This document shows, one piece after another, positions 52,563 through 63,400 of a DNA stretch of 64,000 nt; within the stretch, counting starts at the first letter, position 1; each line of letters begins with the position of its first letter. Made by a program: the position numbers and the translations under genes. The stretch comes from CAYLJJ01 sp964384025. Lineage in GTDB: Bacteria; Myxococcota_A; Bradymonadia; UBA7976; UBA1532. The DNA is taken from the NCBI GenBank assembly GCA_964384025.1, contig CAYLJJ010000024.1, positions 1 to 64,000 on the forward strand, read 5' to 3'. Under the pieces are notes generated by a model, which was not told the origin of the DNA, ran no database searches, and saw only the letters and a program-made list of their open reading frames with translations.

Positions 52563-54125
52563 ATGCGAGGCGACACCAAGTGCGTCTTCATCAGAACGCT
52601 GATCACTTTTAGCACGCTCCTCTTTGGTTGTGATGAGGGCATCTCGACCGAGGGCGAGTATGGAGATAGAGAGCAACTGCAGTTCAAGGACGTGGGCGCT
52701 TGGGTCGATGCAGGCTCCTCCTCCCGTGATATGGAGCCGCGCCTCGACGTGAGCGCAGTCTACGAGGACGTTGCAAGTCCTGCCTATGACGTAGAGACCA
52801 ACCCTGATGATGTCACGGTTGAGCGAGATACCTTTACTCCAGAGACCTCTGTCACGGATCTATCTATCATAGATCAAGAGCCTCTCTCACCAGAAGATGA
52901 ACCCGCGCCTTGGGAGCCATCTGGAACACTGGACCTTGAGAGCTTCGCCTGGGGGATACAGATCGGGGATGCAATCGTCGATAGCGCGATCTTGTCGATC
53001 AGGACACAGGAGCCCGCTGTCAACACGATCATCGCACGAGGGTATGAGCATGGCTGGGAGCCCATAGAGACCGTCGAGGGGCTGCTCCCCGTGGATGGAA
53101 TCGTCCATCACACCTTCGAGGGCCTCTCCGCAAACACTCCTTACTCCGTGGTGGTCTACTCAACAGATGGTACACGGCGTAGCTTTGTCGCGCGCTTTCG
53201 CACAGCGTTGGCGTCCGGCACATCACGCAAGATTCGCTTCGGCGCGACGAGCGGTCTGGGTGGGAACGAACCGTGGCCGAATCTCTCAGAGGCCGCCCAA
53301 GAGAACCTCGACTTCTTCTTGCTTCTGGGCGATACGATCTATGCAGACTGGGGCGAGGACACAGGCTTCGTAGCCAAATGGCAAGAGGCTCTCTCCACGC
53401 AAGGGCTCTTGAATCTCGCTCAAAGCACCAGTTTTATCGCCACATGGGATGATCACGAGGTTGCTAACAACTGGTCTTACTCGACGCCTGGGATGGAGGA
53501 GGTGGTTCAAGAGGCGCTTGAGGCCTACTTCGAGGCCATGCCACAGCGGATCGGGCCTGGAGGCACTGGGATCTGGAGGCATATCCCCTGGGGAGCCGCC
53601 ATGGATATCTTTGTCCTTGATTGCCGTGGAGAGCGCCGTGACGGGAACTATATCTCAGTGGAGCAGATGGAGTGGCTCAAAGAGATGCTCGCTCTGAGCC
53701 CAGCCTATTTTAAGATCATCGTGAACAGCGTCCCGATCACAGATCTCTTTCAGCTTGTCGGGCCACTTTATCAAGAGGATCGCTGGCAGGGTTACCCCAC
53801 ACAGCGATTGGAGATCCTCAATCACATCGACAGCAACGGAATCACGGGGGTGTTGTGGGTATCTGGCGACTTTCACCTTGGCAGCATCAGCCTCATCGGA
53901 GCACCTGGAGACGCCGGAGCTCAACAGTGGGAGGTGCTCTCGGGGCCCTCCGGGAGCCCGATCAACGTCGGTGCCTATCTCTTCAGCCCCTCTGAACGGT
54001 TTCCGATCATCATCAAACAGCACAATTACACGCTGTTCGAGGCGGATCCAGAGAGAGGAGAGGTTCTTGTACGCTATGTTGCAGATGATGGCTCTACTAT
54101 TGATGAGATGATATTGGAATTGTGA
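52563..54125 (+). CDS. PhoD-like metallophosphoesterase lipoprotein
   Basis: A 520-residue protein. The ATG at 52,563 is chosen because it begins a lipoprotein signal (LITFSTLLFGC); the longer frame is unlikely. A Ser/Asp/Glu-rich linker (about 25-120) is followed by a fibronectin-like part and a PhoD-type phosphatase domain (about 225-500). The domain has LLLGDTIYADWG, TWDDHEVANNW and WVSGDFHLGSI, the metal-binding Asp, Asn and His positions of the family. PhoD enzymes hydrolyse phosphodiesters or phosphomonoesters outside the cytoplasm with Ca and Fe; here attachment is by lipid rather than Tat release. It appears to be a single-gene unit. Confidence 0.88.
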   Translation: MRGDTKCVFIRTLITFSTLLFGCDEGISTEGEYGDREQLQFKDVGAWVDAGSSSRDMEPRLDVSAVYEDVASPAYDVETNPDDVTVERDTFTPETSVTDLSIIDQEPLSPEDEPAPWEPSGTLDLESFAWGIQIGDAIVDSAILSIRTQEPAVNTIIARGYEHGWEPIETVEGLLPVDGIVHHTFEGLSANTPYSVVVYSTDGTRRSFVARFRTALASGTSRKIRFGATSGLGGNEPWPNLSEAAQENLDFFLLLGDTIYADWGEDTGFVAKWQEALSTQGLLNLAQSTSFIATWDDHEVANNWSYSTPGMEEVVQEALEAYFEAMPQRIGPGGTGIWRHIPWGAAMDIFVLDCRGERRDGNYISVEQMEWLKEMLALSPAYFKIIVNSVPITDLFQLVGPLYQEDRWQGYPTQRLEILNHIDSNGITGVLWVSGDFHLGSISLIGAPGDAGAQQWEVLSGPSGSPINVGAYLFSPSERFPIIIKQHNYTLFEADPERGEVLVRYVADDGSTIDEMILEL

Positions 54126-54479
54126 TGCGAAAAGTGTAGTGATGAAGATGTAGTGATTTACAGGTCCTTCTCAATGTTTGTATGGTTCCCTTTGGAATCC
54201 CAAAGGCTCGAGGCTCAATATACATTTTGGGGTCTTCTTCTCAGAGGCGAGAATAGCATGATTAGGTAATGATTCTGATGGGATGGGAGGTTGCGTATAT
54301 TTTTGAAAAGGCTCAATATGCGTTTTGAGGATGCTGCGACACATACCAGCGTGAGAGAAGTCTAACTCCAGCTCGAGTTTCTTGACCACACGGAACCGGC
54401 CTGCCGTGCAGAGGCGAGCTGACAGCTCAACGCAATTTGAGAATTGCACCCAATTGGTGATGGGCAGATTTGCCTGTAA
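54126..54479. other. region downstream of the Rhs gene, 354 bp
   Basis: Compositionally different (AT-rich) from the Rhs gene. On the minus strand a 92-codon frame (54,171-54,449), starting 30 bp after the Rhs stop, reads RLCTAGRFRVVKKLELELDF; it has no recognisable domain or clear ribosome site. It is in the position of an immunity gene but could as well be random. Nothing else is visible. Confidence 0.45.
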
Positions 54480-57400
54480 TTACTTGATCAGGTTCGGATC
54501 TACGCCACTCTCTCGTGCGAATGTCGGCCAGTCCTTCCAGCCACCCATGTTCTGGATTTTCTTTTTTTGACCCGCCACTGTATCGACGCCGCCCATGAAA
54601 CCAGAGTTATGCAGCTTCTCAAAGCGCTTCTTGTAAACCTTCCACTGCTTATACACTTTCTGGGCTTTGCTGAGTCTGCTCCCCATGCTCAACGTGCCGA
54701 TGATCCGAGCGGCGATCCGGATGGACTGGAGACCGCCGGCAACGCCAACCGCATCCAGAACCAGATCCCCGACGGTCGCGGTGCCCTGCGATATCCCATA
54801 GAGATCTATGGCCATCATCGAGAGCGTAGCGGAGATATTGATCGCCGCCCCCATCGAGACCATGGACATCTGTCCGCTGGGGTCCATTCGGTCGATAGGG
54901 TCGTTTGAGGCGTATAGGTAGCGGTGTAGCGTGAGCGGGTTCTCGACCTCGCCCGAGAACGGGTCGATCTGGTCGAATCGTGCCCGCAGCGGGTCGTACC
55001 AACGCGCCCGGAGATAGTACATGTTGACGGTCGCGTCGAAGTACTGGCCTTTATAGAGGTATGGGTTCTCCGCCTCGCCCATTTGATCTGTCAGCTCGCC
55101 GGAGGAGAGGTATTGGTATTCATCGGTCACTTGGCCGTCGATGTCGCTGAGTTGACGGATATCGTGGTGGCCGTCGCCATGGTAGTAGCGAGTCTGATCG
55201 CCACGCTGCATTTTGAGCAGACCTACGCCGTGCACGTAAGCGGCGAGTATCGCACCGCCGCCATCCAGCTCGACGAGGGTTTCCGTGAAGCGCCGGTTGG
55301 TATCGAGTAGATAGCGAGTTGTCTCGCCGTCGATTTGCCGCGAGATCCGGTTGCCGCTCACATCGTAGCCATACTCGATGCGCTGAGCCCCGTCGGTGAC
55401 ACCTATCAGCCGGCCCTTGGCGTCATATGTCCGAGTCACGTCGATGCTGTCGCCCAAACTCCGAACCAGGTTGCCCTGTTCGTCGTAGCTATGGGTGGTT
55501 TCGCCCTCCCGCACGAGTCTGTCGTTGTCGTCGTAACTGTAGAGAACCTCACCCTCCTGACTGTCCACTTTCCGCGTCAAGTTTCCCACAGCGTCGTACT
55601 CGAGCTGCACGGTTCGGGTCACGACACCCTCGCTCGACCACTGCTCGCGGATGAGTTGCGAGCGGGTGTCGAACGCGTATTCCACAGCCTGATCAGAGTG
55701 GAGCTCATCTCGGCGGATCAACCGGTCGAGGTCGTCGTAGGTCATCTGGTAATCGATGATGATCTGCCCAGCGGCATTTTCGGTGGTCTGCCGCTGTAGC
55801 CTGCCAGATGCGTCGAAAGAGCGCACCGTGGTCAACCCGTTCGGCAACCGGATCTCTGCGAGCGCCCCGGCATCGTTGTAGACGTAGTTCACCCGCTCAT
55901 CTTCGTCGGTGGTCACCGTTATCAAGCGCCCCCCGTCGTCGTATGTGTACCATGTTGTTCCAGTGGGTGAGGTGATCGATGCGATTCTGCCCTCGTTGTC
56001 GTACTCATACTCGACCGCCGTCGCATCGGGCTCTGCGCGTGACAGCAACCTACCGCCATCGTATGCGAGCCGGGTGATGCCTCGGGCATCGTCGATGGCC
56101 GTAGGACCCGATGGAGATTGGGTGATGGTTTCTACAGCTCCATCAGGCAACGCGATCAAAGTGATGAGACCATCGGCGTCGCGGGTGTAGCGCACGGTCG
56201 AGCCCCGGCTATCGGTCACTGCTACGAGGTTGCCGGTCGCATCGTACTCGAACTCTTCCCGCTGGCCGAGGGGCCGAATGCGCTCGATCATTCGGCCGAG
56301 CGCGTCGTACTTGAATTGGGTCACCCGGTCGAGCGCATCGGTGTGGGCAATCCGGTTACCCTGTTGGTCATATTGGAAGCTCGTAGTCCCGCCCGCCGGA
56401 TCTTCCACTGCGATGAGCTGGCCGGCGAGATCGTACGTGAACCTGGTCTCACTCCCGAGGGCGTCGGTCCGCGTACTCATCCGGCCCGCCTCATCCCAAG
56501 TGAAGCTCGTCCGCGCTCCACCCGGTTCGATCTCCGCCACGACCTGGCCCTCAGTGTCGCGTTCGAAATGAGTCATCAACCCGCCCGGATTCGTTCGCGA
56601 AATGAGCCAGCCCGCAGAGTCGTACTCGTAGATGGTGATCCGCCCGATACTATCAATCGTTTGGATGATGTGTCCGGCGGCGTCATATTCGATCTCAACG
56701 GTTTTGCCGTTCACCCTCTCCGACGCGATGCGTCCGAGAGCGTCGTACCTCCATGAGTCAACTGTGCCGCCCGGGTTCTCCCGTCGTGTTCGACGACCGA
56801 GCGCGTCGTACGCCAGCGTCGTCGCGTCGCCCGCACGGTCTACGGTCACCGCAAGGCGGCCCAGGTCATCGTACCGGTACGACTCACTCGTACCGTCGGG
56901 AAACACCTTTTGGGCTAGGCGCCCGGTGGGGCCATACTCCAGCATCGTTCGTCGGCCCTCTGCGTCGGTCTCTACAATGGGTCGCCCCCCGGTGTCGTAC
57001 TCGGTGCTGGTGACATTGCCCAATCGATCGGTCTTCCGCACCAGACGCCCCTCGGCGTCGTAGCTGAACCGGGTCACAAGTTGCTGGACCTCCCCGTCAA
57101 CGGTGACGGTTTCCGTCTCAGATAGCACCTTGCTGTTGTCGCTCCACGACCACCTGGTGACGTTGCCCAACGCGTCCGACTTGGAGACGGGCCGACCGAG
57201 GCTGTCGTAATTCACCGTCAAGACCGTACCATCGGGTTCGGTGGCCCGGATCATGCGGCCTTTGTCGTCGTACTCCAAGCGTGTGGTGCGCCCGGCGCTG
57301 TCCACCTGTTCGGTTAGGTTGCTGTCCGCGTCGTAGGTCATCTGCGCCGTACGTCCAAGCGCGTCGGTGTCGGTGAGCACATTATTGCGGTCGTCGTAGG

Positions 57401-60400
57401 TCCACGAACGCGCGTTGCCGAGCGGATCAGTCTCCCGGATCTTCTGGCCGACCGCGTTATACTCGAAGGTAGTCGTATTCCCTTCGGGATCTGTGCTCGT
57501 GAGCATCCTGCCGTCCTCGTCGTAGGTGAAACGCGAGACGTTTCCGAAGGGATCGACGGACTCCAGCAGCTGCCCTTGAGGGTCGTAAGTATGGGCGATG
57601 ATGTTCCCATGAAGGTCGGTGACAAGCTGCCGCGCATTGTCGAGGTCGTACTCGAAGTCGAGGGTGGCTCCGCTGGAGTCGACAATGGTGGTCAGGCGAC
57701 CGGAGGCGTCGTAGCCGGGCTCCACGACGTGGCGACCGGCCGCGTCGATGAAGTCCACCAGGCGGTGATTCTCGTATGTGTAGGTTTGGACTCCCCCAAC
57801 GCGATCGATCACTCGCACGAGATCACCTGCGTCGTCGTATGTGTACTCAATCGTCGCGCCAGTAGGATCGGAGATTGCGACGATGCGCCCTTCTGCGTCC
57901 CTCTCGAAGTCTAGCGAGAGCCCGTCGGAGTGGCTGATCGCGTTTTCTCCGATGATGACCTCTTGCCCATTGGGACTGGCGATGCGATAGACCCCCCGCG
58001 AGGCTTCGAGATCGACGATCTTCCCGTAGGGCGTAGTCAGGCGTACTCTGCGAATGTCAAACGTTCTATCCAAGGCGTCGATATCTTCTACTATCATCGT
58101 GGTTCCGGGCACCCAAACCCCTCGCGTTGGGTCGAGCGACTCCAAAGTCGCGACACCCGGTATGCTCGCCTTTTCGAAGCGGAAGCCGATCACCACCTGG
58201 CAGAATCCGCCACCCATGGCGTAGGGGCTGGGGAGTGTTCCGAAGACCGAGAACTCGTAGTTCTCCGACGGGGAGAGTTCGAGGCGGATCTTATGGATGA
58301 TCACTTCAGACGCGGAGCCGCAAGGCAAGTCCAAGAAGCCGCCGGTGGACGAGACACTCCAACCCAGTCCAACCTCCTCGTTCCGCTCGAATCGACCGCG
58401 CTTGACACCGAGCGTCCAACCGACGCCGAACTCCCGTGTTGCCTGCACCCGACTGTCATAGGTGCGCTCGATGGTCAACGGGATGCCGTCGAGCGGCACC
58501 TTCATATCGCTCAAAGTGAGCAGAAGCTCCCCGAGCTTTACACTCTTGATCTGGTAGACGACGACGGTGCCGACCATGCGCCCATCGATATCTTCTGCCA
58601 TGAGGCGGAACTCGTACACGCCATCAGGAAGAAGAGTGGGATCGATCTCGCCGAGCACGCCGTTTTCCACCGCGGTCTCGCCTCTGAGCACTGGAGTCCA
58701 ACCGGTGTCTCCGCCCCGCCGGAATGAAAACTCCCAGTACAGCAGGTTCGCATCGTCTGCGATCCCAACGAGATCCACAGGACCATCAATGAGAGCATTG
58801 TTGATGGGAGAGGCGATGGCCACCGTCGGTGGGGCGTTGTCGTTTGGATCCCGCACCCGCAGCGATCGGCTGGCCTCGCCTTGGTTGCCTGCCTCGTCGC
58901 GCGCGGTTGCAGTGATCGTAAAGTTACCAAAGGCGTCGGGTACGAATGCGGCGCGCCCATCCTCATCCAGCGGCAACGGCTCGCCATTTACATCCGCGGC
59001 AACATCTACGATCTCGAAGTTATCGACTGCGGTGATCTGAACAGATACCTCCTGCCCCGGCTCTGCTGAGTTGGGCTCGATGGTGATGCGCACGATGGGC
59101 GCGTCACCCTCCTCGCAACGTTCCACGTCGTCTGCGGCGCCGCTACAGTCGTTGTCCTCACCGTCACAAACCTCTTGGCCGCCGTTGCTCGGCTGGCAGG
59201 CATACTCGCAGCCATTGGCGGCGTCCCCGTCGATGTCATTCTGCCCGTCGTCGCAGGCGATGACAACACAGGCACCTTCCATACACTCGGAGCGAGAGGT
59301 CTCGATGTCGCAGGCGTTCCCACAGACACCGCAGTTGGAATCGTCGTTCTCCAGATCGAAGCCTTCGTCGATCTCGCCATCGCAGTTATTGTCGGCCTCA
59401 TCGCAGCGTTCTTCGCCGCCGTTCGTGATCCGGCAGGCGTACTCACATCCGCTGCTCGGATCGCCGTCCAGATCGTGTTGGTTCGCTAAGCAGGCCACCA
59501 AGAGGCAGACACCGCCTTCGCAGTTGCTCTCAGCACCTTCCAACTCACACGCCTGTGCACAGCGGCCGCAGTTGGCCATGTCGGTGTTGAGATCGAAGCC
59601 TTCATCGACGGATTCGTCGCAGTCGTTGTCGATCTCATCGCAGATCTCAACACCGTTGTTGCTTTCGACGCAGTTGTACTCAACGAAAAACGGCACCATC
59701 CGCGTCGTCCGTTGCCCTTCGGAATCCTCGACGATGATCTGTGGCTCTAGATCGCCGTGATCGACGGGGATGCCGCTGACCACGCCGCTCTCGGCGTCGA
59801 TCTCAAGCCAGCGTGGCAGCGCCTCTGTACTCCAGCTGTATGGCGGCGCTCCGCCTTCCGCCACGCACAGCGCCTCGTACTCTTCCCAGGTGAGTCCATC
59901 GGGTAGCTCGGCCGTCACGATGACGAGCGCCGGTGGCCAGATCCGCAGTGGCACGGCTAGACTCACCTGTTGGCCCCAGTCGTCGTCGGCCACCGTTAGA
60001 GTTGGCTCAAAGCGCCCGAAGCGCTCGGGCATTCCCGAGATCACCCCGGTCTGCTGGTCGAGGAGGAGGCCGGCGGGCAACCCGTTCACGCGCCAAATAT
60101 AGGGAGGCAGCCCGCCTGACACCTCACCGCGCCCTGCGTACTCCTCCCCAACCCGGGCGTCGGGTAGTGGCTCGAGTGCGAGCTCGAGGCGCGGTGGTTG
60201 CACGGCAAAATCGATGCTCCGCTCAACGCGCTGTTCCCAGGCGTCCTCGATTCGAATGCGGAGCGTGTAGATCCCAATCTGACTGGGAGTGCCGGAGATC
60301 ACGCCCTGCTCGGCGTCCAAAACGAGCCCGGGCGGCAGCCCCTGTGCGCTGCACCGCACCGGCGGCGCGCCCCCATCGATGGCCAGTTGCGCCTCATATG

Positions 60401-63400
60401 CTTCGCCGATCCGCGCACCGGGTAGCTCCAGATCATCTCCGTTCAACTGCAGCCGCCGAGGAGCAATCATCAGCGGAAACGAACGAGCCGCCTGTTGATT
60501 CTCATCGTCGGTTACCGTGATGCGCGGTTCCCAGCGGTCGTATGCCTGTGGGTCACCGTCGATGCGCCCGGTACGCGCGTCGAGTTGCAACCCCGGTGGT
60601 AGATCTCGCGCCTGATAGAGCAACGGAGGCACCCCGCCCTGCGCGTCGATGTCGAGTGTATACCGCGTACCCATCTGCCCGTTGGGCATGGTCTCCGTGG
60701 CCAATACCAGACGCGGTAGCGCCATCTCGAGGTTAAGCAGCCCTTCGACGCTCTGCTCATCGGCCGACTGGACCGATAACGTCACCTCGAAGCTGCCGTA
60801 CACCTCGGCGGCGCCCGTGAGAACACCGGTCTCAACGTCCAGCGAGAGGCCGCGCGGGAGACCCTCGGCCGTGAAGATGTAGGGTGCATTTCCGCCGACG
60901 ATCTCAATGGCCGCCTCGTATGTCTCAGCGGCGCGTCCTGGAGGTAGATCTTCGATGACAATCTCAAGCACACCCGGCGCCACGTCGAAGGCGATCTCGC
61001 CCTCAACTCGGTTGCCAGCGGCATCTTCGATCGCGATGGTTACTTGAAAGCGCCCATCTTGCAGCGGGCGACCGGAGATCACGCCGGACTCGGCGTCGAT
61101 GGACAGCCCGACCGGCAAACCCATCGCGGTCCAGCTGAAGGGTTCAACGCCACCGTTCGATCTCACCTGAAATCGATAGTCCCGGTCCACCTGCCCATCC
61201 GGAAGCCAGGCGTTCAAGGCGAGTCGCTCGGGCGCCACCATCAGCGTCAGCGCGACCCGCGTCACCTGCAGCTCAGCATCCTCGACCGAGACGCTGAGAT
61301 CAAAGTTGCCCGCCCCCTGTGGGAAACCGTAGATTTCGCCGGTCCACACATCGAGCTCGAGATCAGGTGGGAGCTCTTCGATTGCCCAACGATAGGGCGG
61401 CTCGCCGCCGGAGGCTTCCAACGTGGTGTTGTACTCCTCGCGCATCCGGGTTTCGGGCAGGGCGTCGTTCTCAATAACAAGGGGGGTCGCGTGGACGCTC
61501 AGCCGAACGCGACGTTCCACACGCTGGTTGCTGGCGTCTTGAACTGCGAGTGTTATCTGAAGCTGGGCCGTTCGTCCTGGCGCACCATCGATGACGCCGT
61601 TGTCGCGACCGATGTGCATGCCGAAAGGGAGGCCCGCAGATACCCATTGGTAAGGCGGGACGCCGCCCTGTACGGGCAGTTTGAAGTAGTACTCCGTATC
61701 GACGAAAGCGTTGGGCAGCGCCTCGAGCTCGAAGAGAAGCTCGGCTTGGACCACCCGGAGCTCAAACTCCCGCTGTTCCGAGCCATCCGCGCTGTCGGTC
61801 ACGGTGAGCTGCACCGGATAGCGATCGATTCCCATCATGCCGCGCGCTCGACCCGAGATAGCACCAGTTACCGGGTCGATGGAAAGGCCCACCGAGGGAT
61901 GCATCGACGCCGCCCAGTTGTATGGAGGGATCCCGCCGGCCGCTTCCACCTCGAAGTCGTACGCGTAACCGGTCGATGCGTCCGGAAGATCTTCGGTGGC
62001 AAAAACCAGCGGCGCGATATCGACGCGCAGCTCGAGGGTGATCTCAGCACCTCGCCCCGCTGCATCCTCGAGCGCCACGGTTACCTCAAAAACCCCAGCT
62101 TCCCGTGGCATTCCCGAGAGCGCGCCGGTAGCGGCGTCCACAGTCACCCCCTGCGGCAACCCGCTGGCCGTCCAACGATACGGGCGTGTCCCGCCCACAC
62201 CCTGAAACACAACTTCGTACGGATAGCCGGTTTGCCCCTCAGGCAGCGCGTCGGTCACCACCGTGAGCGGCGGCACGATGAGTTCCAGTGATAGAGTGCG
62301 AGCCGCCCGTTGCCCGACCGCGTCGGTCACAATGAGTCTAACATCCAAGCGTCCGGAGATCCCCGGCGTCCCGGTGATGCGTCCGTTGTCTCCGTCGATG
62401 GCGAGCCCAGCCGGCAGACCGCGGGCGCTCCATTCCAACGGTGTCAACCCCCCGTCGGCCTCGACGACAGCTTCGTAGAGCAGCCCCGCGGTGGCCGACG
62501 GTAGCGCTTCAGTGAGGATTGCAAGCGACGGCAGCTCGACGGCGAGTCGCAAGAGGCGCTGGACCTGTTGACTCTCGCCATCTTCGAGGTGTACGCGGAT
62601 TTCATGCTCTCCGAGCGCGCGCGTGATGCCGCCGATCACCCCAGTCTGCGGATCGATGGCCATACCCACCGGGAGGCCGTCAGCGACCCATCGGTATGGA
62701 ACACTACCACCGACCGCGTCCAGTGACGCCTCGTAGGGTAGATCGGCTTGAGTCGGCGGCAACGCCTCGGTCAACAAGCGCAGCCGTGGCGGCTCGACGC
62801 CCAACGGTAGCGATATCTGGGCTTGCTGATCCGCCGCGTCGGTCATAACGAACGTCGGCTCGAATACCCCGCGCTCGGCGGGGACTCCATCCAGTACGCC
62901 GGTCTCCGACGCCAGCCCTATACCCTGTGGAAGGCCGTCGGCGCGCCAACGAAACGGCCCTGCGCCGCTGGCAGCCTGCAACGTAGCGTAATACGCCTCG
63001 CCAACTCGGCCCTCGGGCAACGGCGCCTCCACAATGCGCGCCGGCGGCGGGCGAACAGTCAGCGACAGCTCCACTGCTGTTTGGGTGTCGCCGGTGTCCC
63101 GAACACTCACCGTGAGATCCGCAGTCCCATGCTCCAGCGGCGCGCCAGCGATCCGGCCTCGCAACGGATCGAAGGAAAGGCCCCGAGGAAGACCCTCGAT
63201 GGTCCACCGATACGGATCCGCGCCGCCGACGGCCTCGAGCACGACCTCGTAGACTTGACCAGCTTCCACATTGGGCAAAACCGCGGTGATGATGCGCAAC
63301 GGTCCGGGTGCAACCTCCAGCGTGAACGTTGTCTCGATGCGCTCCCCCTCACCATCGATAATTAACACCGTGACTTCGAAGCGGCTCTCCGCGCGAGGTG

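Noticed and set aside
61044..62291. 415-codon frame on the plus strand
   Set aside because: Shadow opposite the GC-rich Ig-repeat region; arises from codon bias and repeats.
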